64,000 nucleotides of DNA from NCBI GenBank assembly GCA_018228685.1, contig CP073691.1, positions 2,728,001-2,792,000 on the forward strand. Reading direction: 5' to 3'. Shown here piece by piece: positions 25,524 through 32,717 of this stretch (its first letter is position 1; each line of letters starts with the position of its first letter). The translations under genes and the position numbers were made by a program. Under the pieces are notes generated by a model. The model was not told where the DNA came from, ran no database searches, and saw nothing but the letters and a program-made list of their open reading frames with translations. The DNA comes from Clostridiaceae bacterium Marseille-Q4149. Its GTDB lineage: Bacteria; Bacillota; Clostridia; Oscillospirales; Oscillospiraceae.

Positions 25524-27188
25524 ATGATGAACGGATTTGAATATACAGGCATGGACGCAATACTGGCGGGCAGCTTCCGGGCGGCTATCTATTGCAGGCT
25601 TTCCAAGGACGATGACCTTGACGGGGAGAGCGCCAGCATTGCAAACCAGCGGGATATGCTGGAAAACTACTGCGAGAAGCAGGGATGGGAGGTTGTTGCA
25701 GTCTATCAGGACGATGGCTACACGGGGCTGAACATGGAGCGCCCCGACCTGAAACGGATGTTGAAAGCCATCGAGCGCAGGCAGATAAACCTTGTGGTCA
25801 CGAAAGACCTATCCAGACTGGGTAGGAATTACTTGCAGACCGGCTTCCTGATTGAAGATTTCTTCCCCCGCCACGGCGTCCGGTATATCGCCATGAATGA
25901 CGGTATCGACACCATGCGGGACAACAACGACATTGCGCCGTTCAAGAACATCCTCAACGAGATGTACAGCAAGGACATTTCCAAGAAGGTTCATTCCTCT
26001 TATCTGCTGAAAGCGCAGAAAGGCCAGTTTACCGGCTGCCTTGCCCCCTTCGGCTACCAGAAAGACCCGGAGGACAAAAACCACCTGCTGATTGACGAGG
26101 AAACGGCTCCCATTGTCCGGCGTCTGTTTGCGTGGGCGCTGGAAGGACACGGCCCCAACTACATCCGGCGCAGGCTGGAAGAAGAAAAAATCCCCTGCCC
26201 GACCTACTGGAACCGGATACGGGGGCTGCGGAACGTGTCAACCAAGTGGGAAAAGAAAGACCCGGTAAACGGGCGGTATATGTGGGACTTCTCCGTAATT
26301 AAGGACATCCTGATAAACCCCGTCTATACCGGTGCTATCGCTTCCCAGAAGAAGGAATACCGCTTCAAAATCGGCACCATCGGGGAGAAGAAGCCGGAGG
26401 AATGGATTGTCGTGGAGAACCAGCATGAGCCGCTTGTTGACCGCAAGACCTTTGACATCGTGCAGCGCAAGCTGAAATCCCGGCAGCGCCCCCGCCAGAC
26501 CGGGGAAATCAGCCTGTTTGCGGGGCTTATCAAATGCGGCAAATGCGGGAAGTCGCTGACTATCCGCTATACCAATGAGAAGCACCCGAAGCAGATTTAT
26601 TCCTGTAAGACCTATAACGCCTACGGGAAACAGCACTGTTCCCAGCACCGGGTTGAGTACGACACCCTGTACCGGCTTGTGCTGAACAAAATCCGGGAAT
26701 GTGCCAGAGCCGCCCTGATGGACGGGGAAGCCGTTGCCGGGAAGCTGTCCGACACCTGCGAAGCCGAGCAGAAAGGCCAGCGGGAAGCGTTGGAACGCTC
26801 CCTTGCCAAAGACGAGGAACGCATTGACGTTCTGGAAAAGATGGTTCTGCGGCTGTATGAGGACATGGTTGCCGGACGTATCAGCGAAGCGAACTTCAAT
26901 CTGCTGATGGAAAAGACGCAGAAGGAACAGGCCGAGTTGAAGGCAAGGGTTGAGGAAGGCCGGAAGAAGCTGGCCGATGAAATCCGGCTTGCGTATGACG
27001 CCCGCCAGTGGGTAGAAGCCATTCAGGAATACGCCGACATCACGGAACTGGACGCCGCCACCCTCAACCGCCTGATTAAAGAAATCGTTGTCCATGAGAG
27101 CATAGACAGCGATAAAACAAGACACATTTCTATCGAAATTCATTTTAATCTTAAACCCATCCCGGAAGTGGAGCAGGTCACAGCCTGA
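25524..27188 (+). CDS. Large serine recombinase of the inner element (TnpX-like)
   Basis: 554 residues. Excises and integrates the 11.1-kb element. The resolvase domain (residues about 18-165) has the catalytic serine in AIYCRLSKDDDLDGESASIA and the active-site arginines in [21 protein letters not shown] recombinase domain follows (GYQKDPEDKNHLLIDEETAP), then a zinc ribbon (LIKCGKCGKSLTIRY ... YSCKTYNAYGKQHCSQHR, residues about 335-380) and a C-terminal coiled coil. All parts are intact, so the element may still be mobile. It is the last gene before the right junction. Confidence 0.95.
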   Translation: MMNGFEYTGMDAILAGSFRAAIYCRLSKDDDLDGESASIANQRDMLENYCEKQGWEVVAVYQDDGYTGLNMERPDLKRMLKAIERRQINLVVTKDLSRLGRNYLQTGFLIEDFFPRHGVRYIAMNDGIDTMRDNNDIAPFKNILNEMYSKDISKKVHSSYLLKAQKGQFTGCLAPFGYQKDPEDKNHLLIDEETAPIVRRLFAWALEGHGPNYIRRRLEEEKIPCPTYWNRIRGLRNVSTKWEKKDPVNGRYMWDFSVIKDILINPVYTGAIASQKKEYRFKIGTIGEKKPEEWIVVENQHEPLVDRKTFDIVQRKLKSRQRPRQTGEISLFAGLIKCGKCGKSLTIRYTNEKHPKQIYSCKTYNAYGKQHCSQHRVEYDTLYRLVLNKIRECARAALMDGEAVAGKLSDTCEAEQKGQREALERSLAKDEERIDVLEKMVLRLYEDMVAGRISEANFNLLMEKTQKEQAELKARVEEGRKKLADEIRLAYDARQWVEAIQEYADITELDAATLNRLIKEIVVHESIDSDKTRHISIEIHFNLKPIPEVEQVTA

Positions 27189-27226
27189 CCTGCCCCGCCG
27201 GGGCGGTTCTTAAAAACTCCATAGAT

Positions 27227-27238
27227 ATTTCTTGACAC
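27227..27238 (+). repeat. Subterminal inverted repeat, right
   Basis: ATTTCTTGACAC, a perfect inverted match of 16216-16227. It is followed directly by a 17-base sequence that is the exact reverse complement of maff2 bases 27294-27310. Confidence 0.65.
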
Positions 27239-27310
27239 GCCGCCGCCCGCCATCGAGCCGTTTTCCTACACCTATTTGGGGATAAAACAGCTTATGGCGG
27301 GCGGCGGCGT
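27237..27310. repeat. 17-bp perfect inverted repeat spanning the right junction
   Basis: ACGCCGCCGCCCGCCAT at 27237-27253 is the exact reverse complement of 27294-27310, with 40 bases between. One arm is inside the element and the other is mostly maff2 sequence. It may be part of the attachment site. Confidence 0.7.
27288..27298 (+). repeat. Direct repeat at the right edge of the inner element
   Basis: CAGCTTATGGC, matching 16147-16157. Confidence 0.8.
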
Positions 27311-27362
27311 TGCCCTTATCGGCATGACCCTTGTACCGCTGCTTTCCGGCTTGTTCGGTTAA
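27299..27362 (+). pseudogene. maff2, 3' part
   Basis: Completes the gene begun at 16006: GGGVALIGMTLVPLLSGLFG then stop, the second membrane helix of Maff2. Phase matches the 5' part exactly. Confidence 0.9.
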
Positions 27363-27381
27363 GAAGCGCGGGTAAAGGCTT

Positions 27382-28251
27382 ATGCAGAGCATACTTGACG
27401 CGATTAACGAATGGATAAAGGAAATCCTCATAGGAGCCATAAACGGTAATCTGTCAACTATGTTCGGGGACGTAAACGAAAAAGTCGGCACTATCGCCGC
27501 AGAGGTAGGGCAGACCCCGCAAGGGTGGAACGCAAATATATTCTCCATGATACAGACCCTTAGTGAAAATGTAATCGTACCCATTGCGGGGCTTGTCATT
27601 ACCTACGTCCTATGCTATGAGCTTATCAGCATGGTAACGGAAAAGAACAATATGCACGACGTTGACACTTCCATGTTCTTCAAGTGGGTGTTCAAGGCGT
27701 TTGTGGCAGTCTACCTTGTGACGCACACCTTTGACATTACTATGGCGGTGTTCGATATGGCGCAGCACGTTGTTTCCGGCGCGGCGGGGGTAATCGGCGG
27801 CAGCACAGAGATTGATGTTGCCGCCGCCCTTGCTTCCATGCAGAGCGGGCTTGACGCTATGGAAATCCCCGAACTGCTCTTACTTGTCATGGAAACAAGC
27901 CTTGTGAGCTTGTGCATGAAAATCATGTCCGTACTGATAACCGTTATCCTCTACGGGCGCATGATAGAAATTTACCTTTACTGTTCGGTATCGCCTATCC
28001 CGTTTGCAACTATGACGAACCGGGAATGGGGGCAGATAGGAAACAACTACCTAAAATCCCTGTTCGCTATCGGTTTTCAAGGCTTCCTCATTATGATATG
28101 CGTCGGCATTTACGCGGTTCTGGTAAACAACATGATAATAGCGGACAATCTGCACAGCGCGATATTCTCCCTTGCAGCCTATACCGTTATCCTCTGTTTC
28201 TCCCTGTTCAAATCCGGCGCACTGGCGAAGTCGATATTCTCCGCGCATTAG
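27382..28251 (+). CDS. VirB6/TrbL-like conjugation membrane protein (CD0411 type)
   Basis: 289 residues with about six membrane helices (for example VIVPIAGLVITYVLCYELIS and LVSLCMKIMSVLITVILYGR). The N-terminal AINEWIKEILIGAINGNLST and the segment EIYLYCSVSPIPFATMTNRE are characteristic of the VirB6-like subunit next to Maff2 in these elements. Looks complete. The next gene in such elements is normally a VirB4 ATPase; here the sequence jumps to a topB fragment. Confidence 0.88.
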   Translation: MQSILDAINEWIKEILIGAINGNLSTMFGDVNEKVGTIAAEVGQTPQGWNANIFSMIQTLSENVIVPIAGLVITYVLCYELISMVTEKNNMHDVDTSMFFKWVFKAFVAVYLVTHTFDITMAVFDMAQHVVSGAAGVIGGSTEIDVAAALASMQSGLDAMEIPELLLLVMETSLVSLCMKIMSVLITVILYGRMIEIYLYCSVSPIPFATMTNREWGQIGNNYLKSLFAIGFQGFLIMICVGIYAVLVNNMIIADNLHSAIFSLAAYTVILCFSLFKSGALAKSIFSAH

Positions 28252-28370
28252 CGGCGTGTCAAGGGCAGGGTGGAGATTTTCAGAGCGAAGCGGCGAAAAT
28301 ACGACCCGACCTTGACGCGGATAACCCCCATATAATACGGGCGGGCAAAGGGCATAGATTTCCTAACCCC

Positions 28371-28874
28371 GCCGCAAAAGTAACGGAGCATACCACAACG
28401 CCGCCGAAGCCCCACAGCGAAGCAAGCCTTTTGTCGGCTATGGAACGCGCCGGGAACGGGGACACCGACCCGGACGCGGAACGCCGGGGGCTTGGCACTC
28501 CCGCCACCCGCGCCGCCGTCATTGAAAAACTGGTAAAGGGCGGCTTTGCGGAGCGCAAGGGGAAGCAGCTTATCCCTACCAAAAACGGGAACAGCCTTAT
28601 CTGTATTCTGCCGGATATACTCACTTCCCCACAGCTTACCGCAGAATGGGAAAACAATCTGACGCAGATAGCAAAGGGAGCCGCAGACCCCGGCGAATTT
28701 CTGTCCGGCATTGAAGCTATGGCGCGGGAGCTTGTGCAGACACACGCCGCAGCACTGGACGGGAAAAAGGATTTGTTCCGGGAGGAAAAGCCCTCTGTCG
28801 GCAAATGCCCCCGTTGCGGTTCCCCCGTCCATGAGGGGAAGAAAAACTATTATTGCAGCAACAAAACCTTTTGA
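28371..28874 (+). pseudogene. topB: topB (topoisomerase III) C-terminal fragment
   Basis: AAKVTEHTTTPPKPHSEASL followed by GLGTPATRAAVIEKLVKGGF and LTSPQLTAEWENNLTQIAKG, the end of the type IA topoisomerase core, then a zinc ribbon start (GKCPRCGSPVHEGKKNYYCS) cut short at NKTF. The catalytic Tyr domain and TOPRIM domain are missing, and the last zinc-ribbon part is lost. In-frame sequence to its left does not belong to topB. A deletion removed the VirB4-to-topB interval. Confidence 0.82.
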
Positions 28875-29044
28875 GCATTTACAACGAGGGCGGCAAGCGG
28901 GCTTTGATTGAGAATGTCAACGCCGCGCTGCCCTACATGGACGCGGATATGCGGGAGCTTGCAAAGCGCACCCTTTCCAAAGTGGACGCTTTGACCGAAG
29001 CGGAATTTGCAGAGCTTCCCATTTACGCCGCTGATGAAGTATGA
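28853..29044 (+). pseudogene. C-terminal tail of an element gene, 5' part deleted
   Basis: LLSIYNEGGKRALIENVNAA then LPYMDADMRELAKRTLSKVD to AADEV. It begins at the point where topB is cut and has no ribosome binding site, so it is probably the last 60 residues of a larger lost gene. Its stop overlaps the ATG of the next gene. Confidence 0.5.
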
Positions 29045-29406
29045 ACGGGGTTAAGCGGCTGACGCCGCCCCAGAGCCGGAAAGTCAACGCCCTTGTGCGC
29101 CGGACGTGCTGCAATTATGATAACGGGAACTGTATCTTACTGGACGACGGGGACGAGTGCGTATGTCCGCAGCTCATTTCCTATTCGCTTCTCTGCAAGT
29201 GGTTCCGGGTTGCGGTGCTTCCCGCCGACAGGCTGCTTTATGCGGAGCTTTACCAGACAGGGGATAAGAAGAAATGTACCGAGTGCGGCGCGTTCTTTGC
29301 GTCAACCTCTAACAGTGTCAAATACTGCCCCGTCTGCCGGAAACGTATCACCCGCAGACAAGCCGCCGAGCGCATGAGGAAAAGACGCGCCCCTGTTACG
29401 CAGTAG
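29041..29406 (+). CDS. Cysteine-rich VLP-domain protein
   Basis: 121 residues. MNGVKRLTPPQSRKVNALVR, then CCNYDNGNCILLDDGDECVC and a zinc ribbon (KKCTECGAFFASTSNSVKYC, PVCRKR) ending in a basic tail. This is the Cys-rich VLP protein of clostridial conjugative elements; role unknown, nucleic-acid binding likely. The last codons overlap the 112-bp structured repeat. Confidence 0.82.
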   Translation: MNGVKRLTPPQSRKVNALVRRTCCNYDNGNCILLDDGDECVCPQLISYSLLCKWFRVAVLPADRLLYAELYQTGDKKKCTECGAFFASTSNSVKYCPVCRKRITRRQAAERMRKRRAPVTQ

Positions 29407-29506
29407 GCGCGGAAAATCCCTTGATTTACAGGGCTTTCCGGGCGTGAAAATCGGATAGGCGATACTTTATACCTTTACCCCCAAAAATGGCGTTCTACTG
29501 CGTAAC
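29395..29506 (+). repeat. 112-bp structured repeat, copy 2
   Basis: GTTACGCAGTAG at 29395-29406 (containing the stop codon of the preceding gene) pairs with CTACTGCGTAAC at 29495-29506. Same length and orientation as 11739-11850. The inner hairpin is CCCT/AGGG in place of CTTG/CAAG. Confidence 0.65.
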
Positions 29507-29533
29507 ATTCACGAAAACAGCACCCATAAAAAG

Positions 29534-29580
29534 ACAGGGCGCGGAAGTCATATACTGGCTTCCGCGCCCTGTTCTTTTTT
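29534..29580. terminator. Strong bidirectional terminator
   Basis: ACAGGGCGCGGAAG pairs perfectly with CTTCCGCGCCCTGT and is followed by a T-run; A-rich on the other side. Lies between the plus-strand conjugation genes and the minus-strand mobilization genes. Confidence 0.8.
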
Positions 29581-29583
29581 TGC

Positions 29584-29835
29584 CTATCTGACATTTCCCT
29601 TTTCCATTTCTTCAAGCGGGAACTGCGGGAGGGCTTCTATCAGCTTCTTTGTGATGGACTGGCGCATATCTTCGTTGATTTCCTGTTTCGTGCTTCCGTC
29701 CGGCTGTCTGACCGCTACCGTCGATAGCCTGTCGATTTCGTCCTTGTAGCACTCCACGACTTTCTCCACCGCCCATTTTTCCCCGGCAACGGCGGCGCGT
29801 ATGGTTTCATATTCCGGCATTTTCTGGTTTTCCAT
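29584..29835 (-). CDS. HTH_16-type small protein
   Basis: 83 residues from the ATG at 29835 (GAGGAG upstream): MENQKMPEYETIRAAVAGEK then YKDEIDRLSTVAVRQPDGST. It resembles the region 2-like helix-turn-helix (HTH_16) proteins of conjugative transposons, as does 34649-34915. Probably a regulatory or sigma-related protein. Last gene of the mobilization operon (MobC, relaxase, this). Confidence 0.7.
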   Translation of the reverse strand: MENQKMPEYETIRAAVAGEKWAVEKVVECYKDEIDRLSTVAVRQPDGSTKQEINEDMRQSITKKLIEALPQFPLEEMEKGNVR

Positions 29836-29898
29836 GCTCAACGCTCCTCTGCTTTTTGATAGCCCTATCATAGCACAGCGGCGGGGATTTTGCTATCC

Positions 29899-31245
29899 TT
29901 ATCCGCGCTCTGTTCCCTTTTCCCGTTCCGGCTGCCTGTCTGCCTGTAAAATGCTGTCAATGTTCTGCTTGATAATATCGTATTCCCGGACTTTCTTTTT
30001 CAGCTTCCCATAGTCGGCATAAAGGGCTTCTTTCTGCGCTTGGAGGGCTTCATATTCCGATTGCAGCGCGGCAAGGTTCGGGAGCTTTGCAATGCCCGCC
30101 GCTTTCAGCGACCTTGCGGCGGCTTCATGTAGGATAATCGCCTGTTCCTGTCCGGCGCGGTACTTCTCCCTGTTCCTTGCCTTGCGGTATGCGTCATAGA
30201 CGGGCTTTGTCTTTTGGTAGGTGGAAACATTCTTGATAAGCACCGCCATGTCCGCAAGCCGCTTTTCCGCGTCCTTCAATGCGTCTGCCGCCTGTCCGCT
30301 TTCCGCTGCCATTTCTTCAATCCGGCTGACTAAATCCGCGTACTGTTCAATCTTATGTTCCGTCAAGAAATTCATGGTCTTTGCTGCCTGTTTCAGATTG
30401 TGGATTTTCGCCCACTGTTCATAGCCCTTACTCTGCGCCGCCTTGATACTGTTCTCAATGTCGATAAGCAGCGAAACGCCGCGCTGCTCTCTGGGGGCTT
30501 TCGCCGCCTTTGCCCGTCTGCCCGCTATCCGTTCCCTTATGGCTTCCTCTGTATAATCCGCGCCGAGGGTTTTAAGACGGGTGAAGCGTTCCTGTCCGGG
30601 GGCGCGGCATGACACATATTTCCCCGGCTTTATCTCATAGCCCGCCGCCTGTAACCGCTGCAACAATTCCTCAAAACTGGAAACTTGGGGGATAAGCGCG
30701 TCAACGGCAATCTTTAGCTTGCCTTTCCAACTTGTACCCGTCTTTTCTGCCTGGTACTCCGCATAGCTCTTTCCCTTGCTGCCCTTGCCGGGAACGACGA
30801 CGGACAAGCCATTTTCCCGACACAGCTTGTCGCTCATGTTCCGTATGCCGTAATAGCTCCTTTTGTTGGAATTATATTTGCGGTGGTCTACGAAATTTAC
30901 GGCGCAGAAAATAATGTGATTGTGGACGTGTCCTTTGTCAATGTGCGTCGTGAGTACATATTCATGCTGCCCCTTTGTTACCGCGTCGGCAAGCTGCTTT
31001 CCGATTTCATGGGCTTTCTGATAATCGACTTCCCCCGGCTCAAAGGACTGTATCAGATGAAAGGCTAAATTGTTCCCCTTTTGGAGTGCTTGGGACAAGG
31101 TATATTCAAATTCAATATCTGCCGTTTCATAGGAGCAGCCGAAAGAGGACACAAGCATTTTTCCGTCCGTCTTGTCCGGGTTTTCGATATAGTCAAGGGC
31201 TTTGCTTAGAGTGCTTTTAATAGGCTTAATCTTTGTAACCGCCAT
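29899..31245 (-). CDS. Relaxase/mobilization nuclease
   Basis: 448 residues. MAVTKIKPIKSTLSKALDYI opens the family; the HUH metal site is in LTTHIDKGHVHNHIIFCAVN at residues about 98-117, preceded by NLAFHLIQSFEPGEVDYQKA. The C-terminal half (from about 250) is helical with a long coiled coil. Cleaves the outer element's oriT. It overlaps MobC by 40 bases and appears complete. Confidence 0.93.
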   Translation of the reverse strand: MAVTKIKPIKSTLSKALDYIENPDKTDGKMLVSSFGCSYETADIEFEYTLSQALQKGNNLAFHLIQSFEPGEVDYQKAHEIGKQLADAVTKGQHEYVLTTHIDKGHVHNHIIFCAVNFVDHRKYNSNKRSYYGIRNMSDKLCRENGLSVVVPGKGSKGKSYAEYQAEKTGTSWKGKLKIAVDALIPQVSSFEELLQRLQAAGYEIKPGKYVSCRAPGQERFTRLKTLGADYTEEAIRERIAGRRAKAAKAPREQRGVSLLIDIENSIKAAQSKGYEQWAKIHNLKQAAKTMNFLTEHKIEQYADLVSRIEEMAAESGQAADALKDAEKRLADMAVLIKNVSTYQKTKPVYDAYRKARNREKYRAGQEQAIILHEAAARSLKAAGIAKLPNLAALQSEYEALQAQKEALYADYGKLKKKVREYDIIKQNIDSILQADRQPEREKGTERG

Positions 31246-31535
31246 ATCTCCGCAAGCACCCCCTTTATTTCCTCTATGTCCTCTTGGTATGCGTTCCCCG
31301 TCGCGTTTACGCGGCGTGCTATCTGGTTGACGTTGACACCGATTTTCTGTATCTCTGCGGTCATTGCCTTTATATCGGCATGGTCTATCTGAATGATATA
31401 CCCGTCAATGGCAATCTTCCGCAGATATGCCGCCATGTTCCGGATGGGTACGAGCTTCATTTTTTCCAGTATTAAATCCCGTTCCGCTTCCGTCACTCTG
31501 AATTTGATTTGCACCGTTCTTTTGCGTCCGTTCAT
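31206..31535 (-). CDS. MobC-like relaxosome protein
   Basis: 109 residues from MNGRKRTVQIKFRVTEAERD (ATG at 31535, AGGAGCG upstream). The N-terminal ribbon-helix-helix part is followed by IKAMTAEIQKIGVNVNQIAR, the signature of MobC proteins that open oriT for the relaxase. Upstream in-frame residues lack support. Confidence 0.9.
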   Translation of the reverse strand: MNGRKRTVQIKFRVTEAERDLILEKMKLVPIRNMAAYLRKIAIDGYIIQIDHADIKAMTAEIQKIGVNVNQIARRVNATGNAYQEDIEEIKGVLAEIWRLQRLSLLKAL

Positions 31536-31796
31536 GTATTCGCTCCTTTCCTTTCCGTTCCGAGGGTTTGGGACACTTCCCAACAAGCAATTTTCAACCG
31601 ACGCGCCGCAGCGCGGGAGGGGAAAATACGGAAGTGGGTACCCGCTTCCTATGCTTGCTACGAATGTTTTTATCCCTTATGCCTTACTACGGAGCTATGC
31701 CCGGTTTTGCCAAACTTCCGCAAAAGAAAAACGCTGCAATCCTCAAAAAAAGATTACAACGCTCTCTAAACCTTATTCAATTCTGACGGACACTTC
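31536..31796. other. Candidate oriT region
   Basis: Noncoding, directly upstream of mobC, where oriT normally lies. It contains the inverted repeat TTGGGA/TCCCAA at 31568-31583 and CGCG/CGCG near 31600-31617. No nick site can be assigned by eye. Confidence 0.4.
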
Positions 31797-32150
31797 TTAT
31801 CTGCCCTCTGTTTCGACTTCCGCTATCTCCTTTGCCGTTGCGCTCACAATCCGTATGCCTGTATCGCTCATACCGTCAAGAAGCGCGTCAAGCTGCCGCC
31901 GCTGCGTGTTCTTCTCTGGCGGCGTTTCCAAAAGAAACTGGTCTACGGATATATTGTAGCGGAGCATAAGCTCAAAGAAAATCTGTAAACTTGGGTGCTG
32001 CCCCTTGTTCTCAATGTTCGCAAGGTAGCGCGGCGAGATAAACATTTCGTCGCTCACTTTCTTGCGGCTCTCCTTGCGCCCTGTCCGCGCCGCCTTTATC
32101 GCTGCCCCAAAAGCCTTGAAATCGTATTTCGGTACTGGTCTTTTTGCCAT
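31797..32150 (-). CDS. XRE-family regulator
   Basis: 117 residues. KAFGAAIKAARTGRKESRKK, then EMFISPRYLANIENKGQHPS is a Cro/C1 helix-turn-helix, followed by FFELMLRYNISVDQFLLETP and a C-terminal tail as in regulators beside resistance operons of Tn916-like and similar elements. Divergent from the KTR/RlmN-like operon; it may control that operon or the mobilization genes. Confidence 0.85.
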   Translation of the reverse strand: MAKRPVPKYDFKAFGAAIKAARTGRKESRKKVSDEMFISPRYLANIENKGQHPSLQIFFELMLRYNISVDQFLLETPPEKNTQRRQLDALLDGMSDTGIRIVSATAKEIAEVETEGR

Positions 32151-32244
32151 AGTTATTCACCCTGTTACATTTTACTGTTCCCCTTTCTTCTTGGATATGT
32201 CTACACAATTCAATCAGTTAGCCAAAATAATTCATATGTATATG

Positions 32245-32273
32245 TTGACAATTAGCCGCTTTTTTTGTATAGT
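32245..32273 (+). promoter_or_regulatory. Consensus promoter of the KTR/RlmN-like operon
   Basis: TTGACA and TATAGT with exactly 17 bases between them. It reads into a 260-base leader holding a short peptide gene and two terminator hairpins. Confidence 0.85.
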
Positions 32274-32296
32274 ATTATTAAAAGGGGGAAATGTTT

Positions 32297-32323
32297 ATGT
32301 TACATAGCATGCGTATTCGATAA
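32297..32323 (+). CDS. Leader peptide MLHSMRIR
   Basis: Nine codons including the stop, after AGGGGGAA. It sits immediately before terminator T1, as in the leaders of ribosome-protection resistance genes such as tet(M), where slowed or stalled translation lets transcription pass the terminator. Confidence 0.65.
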   Translation: MLHSMRIR

Positions 32324-32347
32324 GCATTGAAATCAAAAAAGATTTTT

Positions 32348-32371
32348 CCCATTTTCAATATGGGCTTTTTT
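32348..32371 (+). terminator. Leader terminator T1
   Basis: CCCAT pairs with ATGGG, then CTTTTTT. Positioned just after the leader peptide, so it can act as an attenuator. Confidence 0.7.
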
Positions 32372-32472
32372 GTCATGCTTATTTTGCGTATGCTATACAA
32401 CAAAACTAACGATGTATAGACATAGTATAAAAACTATGCCTTAATTTTGTTGTAGTGTTATATGTATAAATG

Positions 32473-32512
32473 CAGGTCAATGCTCATGTTGAGAATTGAC
32501 CTGTATTTTTTT
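32473..32512 (+). terminator. Leader terminator T2
   Basis: CAGGTCAAT pairs with ATTGACCTG, then a T-run, 20 bases before the KTR gene. Between T1 and T2 lies a further stem (CAACAAAA/TTTTGTTG around CATAGT/ACTATG). Confidence 0.7.
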
Positions 32513-32531
32513 GCACAAAAGGAGAAATATT

Positions 32532-32717
32532 ATGCTTGAAAAATATTGGATAAAATGTCCAATTTGTAACGGAAAGACGAGGGTTCAAGTATTTTATAAT
32601 ACGGTATTAAGAAATTTTCCTCTTTTCTGCCCTAAATGTAAATTAACACATATCATTGATGTTGAAAAATTAGAAATCATAATCAAAAACTCTGAAAAAC
32701 AAAAGGAAGGATATTAA
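32532..32717 (+). CDS. Cysteine-rich KTR-domain protein
   Basis: 61 residues: MLEKYWIKCPICNGKTRVQV, then RNFPLFCPKCKLTHIIDVEK. Two CxxC knuckles make a small zinc ribbon; the KTR triplet names the family, often found beside ribosome-protection resistance genes in conjugative transposons. Start at 32532 after AAAGGAG. Its stop is directly followed by the ATG of the RlmN/Cfr-like gene. Function unknown. Confidence 0.83.
   Translation: MLEKYWIKCPICNGKTRVQVFYNTVLRNFPLFCPKCKLTHIIDVEKLEIIIKNSEKQKEGY

Larger units (their letters stand above)
16158..27298. mobile_element. Inner integrative mobilizable element (11.1 kb) inside maff2
   Basis: Bounded by the 11-bp direct repeat. Subterminal 12-bp inverted repeats lie at 16216-16227 (GTGTCAAGAAAT) and 27227-27238 (ATTTCTTGACAC). 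It carries a regulator/NTF2-like/MBL cargo operon, an XRE regulator, a RepA-like protein, DUF3847, an XRE membrane protein, a MobA/MobL relaxase, a CHC2 primase-like protein, a VapE ATPase and a large serine recombinase as the last gene. It has no transfer channel of its own, as expected of a mobilizable element. Confidence 0.88.

Noticed and set aside
27912..28874. One long plus-strand frame of 320 residues covering the end of the VirB6-like gene and the topB fragment
   Set aside because: Its first part is out of frame with the VirB6-like gene, which has family motifs to 28251. Only the topB portion from about 28371 is real homology.
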